Of a stretch of DNA of 64,000 bases, positions 1 to 13,332 are shown piece by piece. The notes beneath the pieces were generated by a model. That model saw nothing but the letters and a program-made list of their open reading frames with translations, did no database searches and had not been told where the DNA came from. Within the stretch, counting starts at the first letter, position 1, and the number at the start of each line of letters is the position of its first letter. The position numbers and the translations under genes are program-made. The stretch is taken from assembly GCA_022495995.1 (NCBI GenBank), contig JAFEMH010000932.1:124001-188000 (forward strand), in the 5' to 3' direction. Source of the stretch: Adenophora triphylla var. japonica. Lineage: Eukaryota; Streptophyta; Magnoliopsida; Asterales; Campanulaceae.

Positions 1-2345
1 TAAGCTATATGTAATCCAATAAGTGACATGTATGCTGACAGGGCCTCCATTACCAAAGCAAAGAGAGTGTATTTTGAAAAAAATTAAATTGATTTGAAAA
101 CCTCTTTCATCTCTTCATTTCTCCTCATTTACCTAAGTTAACCAAAACCTCTATATTCTTTCACAAAATATGTTTTTCTGGATGCCCAGCTCAGTCTTCC
201 TGAGGTAAACAGTACAAGGGAGAAGTTGATGTAGGTGGGATGGAAGATTGTAGAAGTTCAGCAAGTAAGAAGAATCAATTTGGAGCAGGGAAAATGGGTT
301 AGGCTACGCAATTTCTATTTCAGATTCATGTTCATGTTCTACTTAGTTATTTATTTCCTAGCTAACAAATATGCTGCATATTTCATTCCAATTTCAGACT
401 TCTATTGCATGTGTATTGACTGTTATTTTGGGACTGATTAAATAATAATATTTATATTTAGAAATAAGATCTACCTGTTCGAAAAGCCAAGTCGAATATT
501 TATTGCTGTCCTTCGTAGCTGTCAAACAGATCTTCTTTCCATCTTCATTCTAAAAATTTCCTCTGTATATAAATATGACAATTTGTCAGAACTTTTGATA
601 TTTAAATTTCTTTCACACTTTCTTTAGCTATGTATCCAACTCAGACTGTGCTTTGGTTATGTTCTAATCAGTTTTACTAGAATCTCAAATTTGATTTATC
701 AACTGTAATCTTGAAGGTTTTTTGAAAAGCCTTTTGGACAGAAAAATTAAGAAAAATTGTATGCAGAATGTAGATATACCTGTGCAAATATGAACGTGGA
801 GCTAATACCAGTTTGCCCTTTGTATTTGTCAACCTGAATGACTTGATTTGTTGATCTCAGAAGAAAGATATAATATTTTCAGTAAATTTAAATTTCATGA
901 AAAGTAAATTGCTGGAAAAAGGTAAACAAAGGGACGGATGGTTTTTGAAAGAAGACATAAGCTACAAAATGACATAGATTGTAAACTTTGTGCCATTAAA
1001 TTCCATATATGATAAATTCAATGTTCAAGGTAGTACGCGTTACATAAACATGAAAAGTAAAAAAAAAGGTTTATAACAGCGTAATTTCATTTAATCAAAA
1101 TGTTTACGGACAGATTAGTAGGCATCTCAAATTACCAAAATATGAAAGGAAACAGGATGTAGATGATACTGTCACCTATATGTAATTGAAGAAGTAACCT
1201 ATATGGTAACAGAGTTTCCATTACCAAAGTCGAGGGGGAGTGTTTTGAAAAAAATTGAACTCATGTGTACTCAACATTATTCTGGGAATGAGTAATTACT
1301 AATATTTATATTGGGAAAGAAGATATACCTGTGTCAAATATGAAGTAGAATGTTTTGTGCTCTGTCCTCCGTAGCTGTCAATATGTTTTTCTTCATATCT
1401 TCATTCTCACACTTTTTCCTTTTTTTTTTTTGAGGCTTGCCCACCTCGAGGCAAGCCATTTTTTTTTATAGTCAAATCACTAATAGGTCCCTCAATTCTC
1501 TAAAAATTCTCTTAAAATCCCCACCCCAGAGGCGCCTAATATATACTAGGGAGGGATAATCTTCCACTCTAACCACTGGGGGGAGTCGAACCCAGGACCT
1601 CTGTGTTGGTGTCCCAGTGCTCTGGCCATCAGGTCAAGTCCTGATTGGTTATACATAACTGCATATCTAATAAGTAATAGAAGTAATCGTGTGTTTGTGG
1701 ACAATGATTGGTTATAGCGTACTAGGTTTATGTGGATAACAGTTATGTGCGGTTGGGATAACTGGTTTAAGGAGGATATAAGTTCATTATAGCCTACTTA
1801 TTAAAGGATATAAGTATATTCCAAGAAAGATATACTATTTGAAGTACATTTTTATGTAATTAAAAGTTAAGTTATGTACAAATATAACCAAAGGGAAGGA
1901 AATTTTCTGAAAGAAGAGAAATTTGTAAGATAAACCTGTGTGAGAAATAAGATATACCTGTGTGAGAAGCCAAGTCTAATATTTTGTGCTCTGGCCACCG
2001 TAGCTGGCAATCTGTTTTTCCTTTACATCTTTATTCTCACACTTTCCTGTTTATTAACATATGGAAATTTGTAAAAATTCAGGATACTTAATTTTCTTTC
2101 ACAATAACTTTGGCTAGGTATCCAAATCATATTCGGATTCTTTTATGTTCAAAGCAGTGTGACAAGATTTCAAAATTTGATTTCTCAAGAATTCTCTTTA
2201 CTGTTTTTTGGAAATCCTTTTGGACAGAATGATGAAGAAAAATTGTATACAGAATGTAGATAAACCTGTGCGATTATGAATGTAGAGCTAATAGCAGTTT
2301 GGCGTCTGTAGTTGTCAACCTGAATTCCTTGAGTTCTTGATCTGA
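1..2345. repeat. Diverged tandem blocks, non-coding
   Basis: No gene is recognised here. Blocks recur in the same order: 460-970 resembles 1310-1400 and 1830-2345. Shared phrases include 'cctgtg...agaagccaagtc', 'gtcctccgtagctgtcaa' and 'ccttttggacagaa'. The segment at 1-100 also resembles 1170-1255 ('tccattaccaaag' then 'tgttttgaaaaaaatt'). The copies are too diverged to give a clean unit length. They may be the non-coding left part of the Helitron that follows or older repeats next to it; I found no Helitron 5' terminus here. Confidence 0.5.
1419..1655 (-). mobile_element. tRNA-derived SINE
   Basis: On the minus strand the 5' part is tRNA-like. It has an A-box-like TGGCCAGAGCACTGG (1614-1628) and a perfect B box GGTTCGACTCC (1582-1592), spaced as in a tRNA gene. 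The 3' part ends in a perfect 8-bp stem (GGCTTGCC/GGCAAGCC, 1434-1457) followed by an A run (T run at about 1420-1431 on the plus strand). Internal pol III promoter, short non-coding body and A tail are the hallmarks of plant SINEs. I could not identify a target-site duplication with certainty, so the ends are approximate. Confidence 0.7.
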
Positions 2346-4514
2346 ATAATACATACTTCTAACTTTACACCCTGATTTATATGCTTTCATTCCTCTATCT
2401 CTAATCTCAATTTCTATTTTTACTTCTTACATTTCGTGAAAACAAAAAAATGGACTTATACAAGAAATAGAAAGGATACATTCAAATTACATTCACATAA
2501 ATATATTGGGGTGAATACCTGCATATCGAGATGGAAAGGGACGACATTAAGATATTGAAATAATGGTGATTAAGTGTAGTTTAACTACTTAAAGTGTTGT
2601 ACTCTGTTAAAGGATATAATAATTTACCGTCAGTATTGTTTCATTTGTTTTTATAGCCATTAATTTGATTTCTCTAATATAGTGATCAACTATTTCATAT
2701 CATAAAAATACATTCCCATAATAGTTGAGTTACTTGATGTGGAAGAATTTTTTTTGTACTTCTGAGTTATATTACAAGTTGATTTACGTCAATGTCTTTT
2801 TATTGTTTTGACTTCTGGTCGAACCTTCCATTATGTTCTGAATTGTTTACATTGCTAATTTGTAAAGGATGTAGAAAACATAAAATTTAATTACTATCGA
2901 CTTATATGGGTATAGATATAGATATAATGTATGTGGATGTTGATTTATATTTTCAAAGTCTTAGGAGTCCAATAAAATGAAGATAGGTGGTAACTGACCT
3001 TATTTATTAACTTTCTTTTAATCTCAGAGAGTTTGAATATCGTTCCATCATTGATGAATGGTACCTGTAAGTATTGGGAAAAAAGAAATGAATAATAGTA
3101 GTAGTAAATGTGTGGCATTATAATTATGTATTGAAAATAAATGTGCGAGTACAACGTAGAGTTATATTTTGTACACGAAGTTAAATGAAATTGTGATTTT
3201 AAATTCGAAGCAAATTGTGGCTGTCAGAAAATATTGTTACTAAGAACAATATGTGACCGTCACAAGTTTGTTTAGTATCCTAATTATTCAAAAAAATGTA
3301 TGTGTCAGAGTATTTAGTATTTAATCACTGCATATATGGAAAATTGTACAAATTTTCTTAACAAGTTGTTACTAAATAGTTTGAGCTGATGTTGGCTATA
3401 TGAAGAAACAGATCAAGATATGTCTAACATAAGTACATCATGTAAACAATGAAATGCTCATAACTGGAGATTTTTTAGTCCCAATTCATTATAATTAAAA
3501 TAGTGAACTGATTTGATTTTTTTGGCTTATTAAAATATCTATTCCACAGAGAAATTTAATATTAAGTACAAATATTTGTAAAATAGTAGGTTTACTAAAT
3601 TTAATTCGCAGAGAATAAGAGATTTCTGAAAGGAAGTCAAATGATACTATGAAATCGGTAAGAACAGTACATATTGTTATTATAAAGGCAAAAAAAATTC
3701 TACTTAAGAAGAAAATTATACCTCAGATGTTTGAATTTTCGGATTCCAACTTTGTTGTAGGAATAAATCAAGAGTTTTCATTCATGACCAAAGTTTCTTT
3801 ATCAACTGGGGAAAAATTTAAGGGTTTGTGCGTCTTTGGGTGGTAGAAAACTTTCATATCTGGTTTTTTCCTTCAACTTTGTCAACTCAGTGATAATCAT
3901 TTCAATTTTGTTTGAGATGAGATGAGTTGAAAATGGTAAGAATTATGAGGTTTGGTTGAGTATGTTGGATTATGCTTTCTAGATGTATAGGTTTTTGGAG
4001 AGATTTAGAGATTGTGAATGGAGTAGCGTGGGCGGTGCTGAAGAAAGAGAGGAGGACGACGCTAGGGTTTGATTAGGGTAGGATGTTAGGTCAATTTTTT
4101 TTCTTTATTTATGATATTAATAAACTGATGGGTGGATCATATTTATTTTCATCCATGGTATTTTTGTGGCCCAAATGTAATTTAAAGTCAATGATTTAAT
4201 GGCCCGGTTTGTATTTATATTTTATTTATGTATTATGTTTAATTAGTATTACATATACTCCTCCACCCCAAAATGATTTCTATATAATTTTGTCTCCCTT
4301 ATGTGAAGGATAAGTGTATTCTAGATTGAAAAATAATAATTTCTTATAATATAAATAAATTTAATTTTGCATGTATTTTTACCATAAAAATTACATGTCC
4401 CTTTATGTTATATAATTTTGGTTTCGTTCAATAAGTTCATATTATTTGTATAATCTAAAATGTATTTTCTTATTTCAATTTATATATTCTTATTGTTTTA
4501 CTTCTTTTCTGTAG
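2346..4514. other. Non-coding stretch upstream of the Helitron gene
   Basis: AT-rich sequence with stops in all frames and only short spurious ORFs. It may contain the promoter, 5' exon(s) and left end of the Helitron downstream, since the first recognisable RepHel exon begins with a splice acceptor at 4514. I see no reliable start codon or 5' TC terminus. Confidence 0.4.
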
Positions 4515-7500
4515 GAGGATCAAAAAATGATGAGCTGGATGTTACAACTCCTAATGCTAATTTAATGTCGCATTCTTTAACTGATATATCAAATCGTAAG
4601 TTTTTTTTTCAAAAATTTCTTATAAACATTTTACTATTTAACGTTTCTTTTTCTATTATTCATATATGTGCATTAACAAATGAACATTACCTATTGTACA
4701 TGTTATTTCTTTTAGTCCCTCAAGCAAGAATGAACTATAAGCGCACTCATGTTCTTACGAAAAGAAAGGGTGAGTCATCGTCACAGCCATATGTCTCAAG
4801 TGAAAGTGGGGGTACATTTACATTTATGGATGGTCCTCATCGGGTGAAGATATCTAAACGTCAAAAGAATTCCATATCATCATCATTAAACGGTACACGT
4901 AATTTCTTCGTATTCACATTAAACTGTTTCCTTTATTTAGGTTTTCTAAGTAATACGTACTTTCTATTATTTGAAAACATGAAATATGTATTTACGTTGT
5001 ACACGTATTACTATCAGAAGATATATTGTGAAGACGTAAATATTGAGACATAATTTTTTTTTCCATAAAGAATATTGGGATATAGGTGATGCAACATTTC
5101 ATTGCACATTTTGTGGAGCTTCCTTTTGGTACGAAGAAAGAATGTGCCGATGGTATAAAGCTCGTGCTCCAAAGTACAGTTCATGTTGTAGTCAAGGAAA
5201 AATAAAAATACCTCTCTTGAAAGATCCTCCTGTTGAGTTACAACGTTTGTTGTTTGATGATACTGAAGTTAGTAAGCAATATAGAAAAAATATACGTTCC
5301 TACAACAATATGTTTTCGTTTACGTCGATGGGAGGAAAGGTAGATAGGAGTATCAATCAAGGAGGATCACCACCTGTATTTAAGCTTCATGGACAAAATT
5401 TCCATTTAATTGGAAGCCTATTGCCAACTGAGGGGGAGACGCCGAAATTTGCACAATTGTATATATACGATACAGAAAACGAAATAGCCAACCGTAAAGC
5501 ATCTGTCAGGTTCGTAAGTACATAATATTTTTCTTCTACGTTAATTTTAAAATTATTCCTTCAATAATTGCTTTTATTATGTCTACCCCGGTAAAATTAT
5601 GAATACTCACGTAGTATTTTTAGTATTGCTTACATTATTATCTATTCTATATATGTTCCATGTTAACTTAATAACTTACATTTAAATTTTTTTAGGATTG
5701 ACGCGGCTTTTGATGAAGTACGTGATGAGATTGTTTCGCAATTAAAAAACATGTTGGATACTCATAATGTTTTGGCACAATCATTTCGTATGGCTAAAGA
5801 GAAATTAGGTTCTGAGAATGTGGTTGATATGAAGTTGAAGTTGATTGGTAAAAGATCTGGGGATGGTCGGGTTTATAATTTGCCCACGGTTTCTGAAGTG
5901 GCCGCTCTGGTTGTTGGTGATTTCGACAGTTCGGGAAATGAAAGGGATATCATACTTCAAACAAGGAATGGGGAACTACATCGTATTAATCAACTAAACC
6001 CATCATATTTAGGTTTGCAGTATCCATTGCTATTCCCTTATGGTGAAGATGGGTATAGAGAGGGTATACCGTTAACTGATGTAAATGGCCAATCAAATCG
6101 TAGGAAGAATGTCAGTATGAGGGAATATTTTGCCTTCAGGTTACATAGCAGGCCTTTTGAAGCAAGGACGATTTTGTTTTCAAGGAGGCTGTATCAACAG
6201 TTAGTTGTGGATGCATACACGATGATTGAGTCTTCTCGCTTGACTTATATAAGGCTTAATCAAAAAAAGTTGCGTGTGGATATGTACAAAGGGTTAGAAG
6301 ACGCTTTGTGTCATGGAGATTGTGATGCGTCTCGACAGGGAAAAAGGATAGTATTGCCTTCGAGTTTTACCGGTGGCGCAAGATATATGATTCAAAACTA
6401 TCAGGATGCAATGGCAATTTGCAGATGGGTTGGATATCCAGACTTATTTTTAACACTCACATGTAATCCTAAATGGCCGGAGATTACGAGGTTTCTTAGT
6501 GACGGAGATTTGAAGCCCGAGGATAGGCCGGATATTTTATGTCGGCTATTTAAGGTTAAAATTGATGCTCTAATTGAAGATTTGAAGAAGAAAAAAAAAT
6601 TCGGGGAGGTTAAATCAGGTACGTAATGTTGTGTATATTTATTGATTTTTTACGTTCACATTGTATATAAAATTACATGTATATATTCTCTATATTTGAA
6701 GTTCATTTCTTATTATTCTATTATGTAAATAGTTTTCTATTTTGATTCCAGTGATATACACGATTGAGTTTCAGAAAAGAGGACTACCCCACGCTCATAT
6801 ATTACTTTTCCTTGCAAGTAATTATAAAGCACGGAGCGCTGAAGAAATTGACGAAATAATTTCCGCAGAAATTCCAGACGAGAAGTTGGATCCAGTATAT
6901 TATAATGCAGTATCAGATTTAATGGTTCATGGTCCGTGTGGGAAATATAGACGTAATTCACCGTGTATGGTTGACGGCCGTTGCTCTAAGCATTTTCCGA
7001 AGAAATTTGTTGAATCAACTCAAATAGATGATGAGGGGTATGCAATTTATAGGCGTAGAGATGATGGGCGGACAATTGTGAAGAATGGAGTTCAATTAGA
7101 TAATAGACATATTGTGCCACATAATCGTTATTTGTTACTGAAGTATAGGGCTCATTTAAACGTTGAGTGGTGCAACCAATCTAGAGCGATAAAGTATTTG
7201 TTCAAGTATGTGAATAAAGGAAATGATCGAGTGACTGCAACTTTCTACCGGGCTATGACGGAGAATAATTCAGAGAAGTTAGTAGATGAAGTCAGTTTGT
7301 ATTATGATTGTAGATATATTTCTTCGTGCGAGGCTGCTTGGAGAATTTTTGGGTTTGAGATACAGTACAAAGATCCATCAGTTGAGCGTCTAAGTTTTCA
7401 TCTTCCTAACCAACAGAGTATTGTCTTCTCTGATACTGACAATATTGAAGTGGTTATGCAAAAGGAGTCAGTAGGTCAAAGTATGTTTTTGGGGTGGATG

Positions 7501-9723
7501 GAAGCGAATAAAAAATATCCCGAAGCGAAGACGTTAACTTATGCCGAATTTCCTACAAAATTTGTGTGGAAATCTGATGTCCGAGAATGGCTTCCAAGGA
7601 AGAAAGGGTTTTCTATAGGACGAGTCTTTTACGTTCCGCCTGGCTCTGGTGATATGTATTACTTGAGGTGTTTGTTGAACAAAGTTCGAGGGCCGACATG
7701 TTATCGTGATCTTTGTAAAGTGAATGATTTGCAGTTGGAGAATTTTCGAGATGCATGCTATGAGTTGGGTTTGTTGAATGATGATAGAGAGTATATTGAT
7801 GGAATAGTTGAAGCTAGCGAGTTCTCAACCGCTCATTCTCTAAGAACATTATTTAGCACCCTTTTGTTATCTGCTTCCATGAGCCGTCCAGAATTTGTAT
7901 GGGATAAGTGTTGGAGATTTTTAGCAGAAGATGTGATTTACAAACAACGGATAATCTTCCATCATCCAGGTTTGTTTCCTCCATATTTATAATTATTTCA
8001 CACATACGTTTGAATATCATCTACTTACAAATTTAGTAATTGTGTAATTGTGTAGGCTTAACTTTGAGTGATTCTCAATTGAAGAACTATACTCTCGCAG
8101 AAATTGAAAAGATATTAAAAATTCAAGGTCGTAGTTTACAAGAGTTTACGCCTATGCCTTATCCTGAACCGGAGTATTTGGAGGTTAACCCAAATAGATT
8201 GATTCATGATGAAATGTGCTATGATCGGGAGAGTTTGGCAAATGATTTTAATGATTTGGTGGGTAAATTAAATGATGATCAAAAGCATGTGTTTGATGTT
8301 ATAGTCGAATCGTGTTTTTCTGAGCTAGGACGGATGTTCTTTGTCTACGGTTATGGTGGAAGCGGGAAAACATATGTTTGGCGTACTCTTTCAGCATTTT
8401 TGAGATCAAAAGGTCATATTGTCCTAAATGTTGCTTCAAGTGGCATTGCCTCACTTTTATTGCCCGGGGGAAGAACAACACATTCTCGGTTTGCTATTCC
8501 ATTTACGTTAAATGAAGATTCAGTGTGTAATATTCGACAAGGTAGTCCTTTAGCTGAGTTGATTATAAAGGCGAAGTTGATAATTTGGGATGAGGCACCT
8601 ATGATGCATAAACATTGTTTTGAAGCATTAGATCGGAGTATGAGGGACATAATGAGAATAAGTGACCCGAGAAGGGATGCATTGCCTTTTGGTGGAAAAA
8701 CAATTGTTTTTGGTGGGGATTTTAGACAAATTTTGCCTGTTATTCCGAAGGGAAGTAGGCCTGATATTGTAAATGCTTCTATTAATTCTTCTTATTTGTG
8801 GCAGAATTGCACTGTGTTAAGATTATCAAAAAATATGAGGTTGCAAGGGTTGGATAATAGTTCTAATTCGGAGGGTGTGAGACAATTTGCTGATTGGATT
8901 GCTGAAATTGGGGATGGAAAGGTGAGTGAGCCAAATGATGGGGTTGCCATTATTGATATTCCAATTAAGTTTATTATTGAGGAGTTCAACGACCCAATCT
9001 CTGGTATAGTTGAGAGTATATATGGTGAGTATTTAAATGGAAGGAATGATGTTGCTTATTTGGAAGAGCGTGCAATTTTGGCACCAACTTTGGATGTAGT
9101 TAACTCTGTTAATGATTATATGGTGTCAATCAATAATTCGACTTCCAGAATTTATTTCAGTTCTGATGTCGCATCACATTCTGACGTAAATGCCGACTTC
9201 CTGAGCAACTTACACACTTCAGAATTTATGAACAAAGATATCAATTTCTGGTTTACCAAATCATACGTTAAATTTGAAAGTTGGAACACCGGTAATGTTG
9301 CTTCGCAATATTGATCCGTCCTTGGGATTATGCAACGGAACACGCCTGATACTCACAAGACTTGGCAATCATGTGTTGGAGGGAGAGATACTCTCTACAC
9401 GTAACATTGGAAAAAGAGTCCTCATTCCAAGAATGTCTCTAACCCCGTCGGATGTAAGAATACCTTTTCGATTTGAAAGAAGACAATTTCCGTTAATGGT
9501 TTCTTACGCTATGACTATTAACAAGAGTCAGGGCCAGTCATTCTCCGTTGTTGGTCTACTTTTGAAGAAGCCAGTATTTTCTCATGGACAACTGTATGTC
9601 GCATTATCAAGAGTTACGAATCCCGGCGGTCTAAAAGTCTTGATATTTAACGAAGATCGTCCATCCTCATCTGATAGTTGTACTACAAATGTGGTTTTCA
9701 AAGAAGTATTCAATAATATTTAA
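4515..9723 (+). CDS. Helitron RepHel transposase (Rep + Pif1 helicase), one frameshift
   Basis: Helitron replication initiator-helicase that nicks, unwinds and transfers a single strand. Exons read from splice sites and frame: 4515-4595, 4716-4892, 5071-5509, 5696-6618, 6752-7969, 8056-9723; any exon before 4515 is not identified. The order of domains is an N-terminal Helitron-like region with a zinc motif (CTFCGASFWYEERM), then the HUH nuclease motif (RGLPHAHILLFL), the paired-tyrosine motif (KYLFKYVNKG) and a Pif1-type helicase. The helicase has Walker A GYGGSGKT, Walker B IIWDEAP, GGDFRQILPVIPKG, and near the end YAMTINKSQGQS and LYVALSRV. A one-base frameshift near 9232-9245 separates the last about 160 codons, which include helicase motifs V-VI, from the rest. 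The catalytic residues seen are intact, so this is probably a recently inactivated copy or has one sequence error. Confidence 0.88.
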
Positions 9724-9857
9724 CTCCCGTTTCTCAAATACTTTTATGTAATATATATCCACTTCTCACTACAACAAGGTCCGAATTTCTTACAATGTTT
9801 ATGTCGTACTTCTATCAAATGTTTATAAATATATTTCTAAATTTCGTAATAATCTCG

Positions 9858-9884
9858 CCGTGCATCGCACGGGTGTATCACTAG
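9858..9884 (+). other. Helitron 3' terminal hairpin and CTAG end
   Basis: Six-bp stem CCGTGC/GCACGG with loop ATC, then 'ggtgtatca' and CTAG. The same terminus with an almost identical hairpin occurs at 13438-13464 and 59593-59620, so three elements in the window share one family of 3' end. Confidence 0.85.
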
Positions 9885-10591
9885 TATATATAATAACAAG
9901 ATCTTGGTAATTTGAGAGGGTATGAGGGGCAATTTCGTCATTTGATACGGTGGCAAAAGTGCAAAAAAATTGACTTAAATGACACTTGGCAAGCGGTGAT
10001 TAGACTGTAATATATTTTTAATTTTTTTTTTTGGAAATTTGGACACGTGTCAATCATTTAGTGGAGGGCATTTTGGACAATTCAATGACGCGGGTGGGAC
10101 ACGTACCGACAACCGCGCGTGAAGAACATGAAGGACGCTGAATTGTGTTTGTTTTCTTTTTTTTCTTTTTTTTCTTTTTTTTTTGGCTTGGACACTTGGC
10201 TTCCTCCTATTGGTTGTTTGGATTTTGGATTTTTATTTTTCACCCATTTCTTTAACCTAAATTATTTTATAATAAATTAATTTTTTTTTAAAAAAAAATT
10301 ACACCAAATTTCATAAAAAAAAATTCTCTTTAAATAGAGACTATTTTCATTCGATTTGGACATAGAAAAAAAAACCTTTATTTGTAAATATAAATTTCTT
10401 AATTATCCTTTGTTAATTTTCCTTTGTTAATTTTTCAATATGTTTTTAATCAAAATTAATTTTGAAGAAAAAAATTCTCTTTTTTAAATATAAATTTCTT
10501 GATTATCCTTTGTTAATTTTCTTTTTTTTTTTAAATATATTTTTAGTGAAAATTAATTAAGTGTGAAGTATTTATTTTTAATTATAAATGA

Positions 10592-10706
<115 letters not shown>

Positions 10707-11309
10707 TTTATTAATCATAAAAAAATGGTGGGGTATAGGATGATGAGTTGGGATGGTGTTAATCTATCTATAATAATATAACAACAGGATCGTCAAAAGT
10801 TGGAGCCAAAACCAAGGGTATTTTTGTAATTTCACGCGGTGGCATTTTGGCAATAAACAAGGCGGAGATGATACGTGGCACACTGTCATTGGGCGCGTAT
10901 GTCACACGCGCCGACACAGGCGCGTTAGACGCGTTACCTTTTTTTTTTCTTTTTTAATTGAAGCGACACGTGGCACACTCTGATTGGACCGTTTTATTTC
11001 AGATTTTTAATTTTCCTCCCCTTTTTTCGACCTCAATTATTTTATAAAAAAAAAAAAAATTTTACACCAAAATTCATAAATTTTTTTTTCTCTTTAATTA
11101 GAGACTAATTTCATTTAATTCGAACACCAAAAAAAAAACAATCTTTCTTAAAAATAAATTTCTTAATTATCATTTCTTTATTTTACTTTTAATTTTTCAA
11201 TATCTTTTTTTTTTTTGAAAATTAATTAAGTTTGAAGTATATTTTTTTATTATAAATGATGATAATAATAATCATAATTTTACTTTTTAAATATAAATTA
11301 TTGTTTGTA

Positions 11310-12790
11310 ATGTTAGTTACTTCGTTTCAAAATTTGACATTAATTTTTTAAACATATTAAGTAATATTGTATAAAATATTCCTTTGGACGAATATATTAA
11401 TTTATTTTTTTTTACCTGAAGTAGTATTATTTTGTAAAAATTAATGTTTATAATGTTCGTGTCTTCGTGTCAGGAAATAAATATTAATTTTTGAGGCAAG
11501 TAAATTCATTGAGGCAAATGAAGGAATTTTTTTTTTTTGATATAGAAATTAGTATTAATTATGGGATGAAAGTAATATTCAATTTTGAGTTGAAGAAATA
11601 TTTTTTTCTTAAAAAGTTGAATTTTTTTATATGTCCAAAAAAAATGAACATTGATTCTTTCGTCTCAATGAACATTTTAAAAATTAATACTACTTTATTC
11701 GTCTAAAAAATTAATGTAATATTTTGAGACGAAGACACTAACGTTACAAACATTAATTGCAGAGGTGAATGAAGTAGTATTTTTTTTTTTAAATATTCAT
11801 TGGGATGAAGGAAATAATGCTCAATTTTTTTGGAAAAAAAAATGTTGTATTATTTTTGGGTTAATCATTTCGAATCGAAAGTAATATTCATTTTTGAAAT
11901 ATTATAATATTAGTGCCTTCGTTTCAAAATATGACATTACTTTTTTAAACAACTTAAGTAATATTTTATAAAATATTCATTGGGATGAAGATGTCATTTT
12001 CTTTTTTTAGTCGAAGTAGTATTATTTTGTAAAAATTAATCTTTATAATGTTTGTGTCTTCGTGTGTCAAAAAATAATTATTATTATTTGAGACAAGTAA
12101 ATTCCTTGAGGCAAAGGAAGCAATTTTCTTTTGATATAGAAAGTAGTATTAATTATGAGACGAACGTAATATTCATTTTTAAATTGAAGGAATTTTTTTT
12201 CCTTAAAAAATATAATTTTTTTATATGTCCAAGAAAAATTAACATTGCTTCCTTTGGCTCAATGAACATTTTAAAAAATAATACTACGTTATTCGCCTAA
12301 AAAATTAATGTCATATTTTGAGACAAATGCACTAACATTACAAACATTAATTGCAGAGGCGAATGAAGTAGTATTAGTTTTTAAAATAGTAATTGGGATG
12401 AAGGGAATAATGATCATTTTTTTTGGATAAAAAATGTTGTATTATCTTTGGGTTATTCATTTTGAATCGAAAGTAATATTCATTTTTGAAATGTTGTAAT
12501 GTTAGTGCCTTTGTTTCAAAATATGAGATTAATTTTTTAAACAAATTAAGTAATATTTTATAAAATATTCATTGGTACGAAAATAGTATTTTTTTTTCCT
12601 ATAGCTGAAGTAGTATTATTTTGTAAAAATTATTTTTTATAATGTTTGTTTCTTCATCTCATAAAATAAATATTAATTATTTAGACAAGTAAATTCCTTG
12701 AGGCAAAGGAATCAATTTTTTTTTTTGGGACTAGAAAGTAGTATTAATTATGGGATGAAAGAAATATTCATTTTTGAATAGAAGGACAAT
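11310..12790. repeat. ~590-bp tandem repeat, about 2.5 copies
   Basis: The phrase 'cgtttcaaaatatgacatta' and its variants starts copies near 11318, 11910 and 12497, giving a period of about 586-592 bp. Each copy carries 'gaagtagtattattttgtaaaaatt' type sequence, a 'gaggcaa(a/g)gaa' segment and a T-rich stretch. No coding capacity; internal to the Helitron. Confidence 0.75.
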
Positions 12791-12913
12791 TTTTTTCCCC
12801 TTTTTATATATAATAGACGAACATGTAATTTTTTTTTTTTGAACATGTCATTTTTTTTAATTGGTAATATATTTTTGTAAATAATTTCATGATTGCAAAT
12901 AATATGTGGACGT

Positions 12914-12931
12914 TTATTATTATTATTATTA

Positions 12932-12996
<65 letters not shown>
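12914..12996. repeat. (ATT)n microsatellite
   Basis: Roughly 27 ATT units with one interruption. It is complementary to the AAT array 2.2 kb upstream in the same Helitron. Confidence 0.95.
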
Positions 12997-13294
12997 TTGC
13001 CATTTTTACATGAGAGTATTTTTGTAATATTCAGGGAGTTTTTTTTTTAACAATCAGCTTGTATGGGTTTTTTTTTCTTTTTAATATCCATCTTTTAAAA
13101 TTTCTTTTTGGTAAATGCCCTTAGGACTTATTCAATTTTTACTTTCTAAAATTGTTTATTTCTTAGTTTAATGACTAATTTATTATATTATATTTACATC
13201 TGATTACTGTTTCATTATTGTCTGTAAAAAAAATATTTCAAAATGTACGATATAGTGTATATTTTTCAGTTCAAGATATTTGTATTATTGTTTT

Positions 13295-13332
13295 CCTTTT
13301 ATGCTATGACTATTAATAAAAGTCAAAGGTCA
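13295..13332 (+). pseudogene. Relic of Helitron helicase motif VI region
   Basis: Reads in frame as YAMTINKSQ, nearly identical at DNA level to the RepHel sequence at 9505-9533 of the autonomous-type copy. It sits about 110 bp before the 3' hairpin, where the real gene ends. It shows that this non-autonomous element derives from a coding Helitron by internal replacement that left the extreme gene end and terminus. Confidence 0.7.

Larger units (their letters stand above)
4515..9884 (+). mobile_element. Autonomous-type Helitron (right part)
   Basis: A rolling-circle DNA transposon, defined by its RepHel gene (4515-9723) and by a canonical 3' terminus. That terminus is a GC-rich hairpin CCGTGC-ATC-GCACGG (9858-9872), eight bases, then CTAG at 9881-9884 followed by host T. 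Helitrons insert between A and T and make no target duplication. The 5' TC end was not found and may lie anywhere left of 4515, so the start given here is only that of the first recognised exon. Confidence 0.85.

Noticed and set aside
1580..1655. Possible tRNA gene on the minus strand (good A and B boxes)
   Set aside because: No cloverleaf with proper acceptor stem; it continues into a SINE body with hairpin and A tail.
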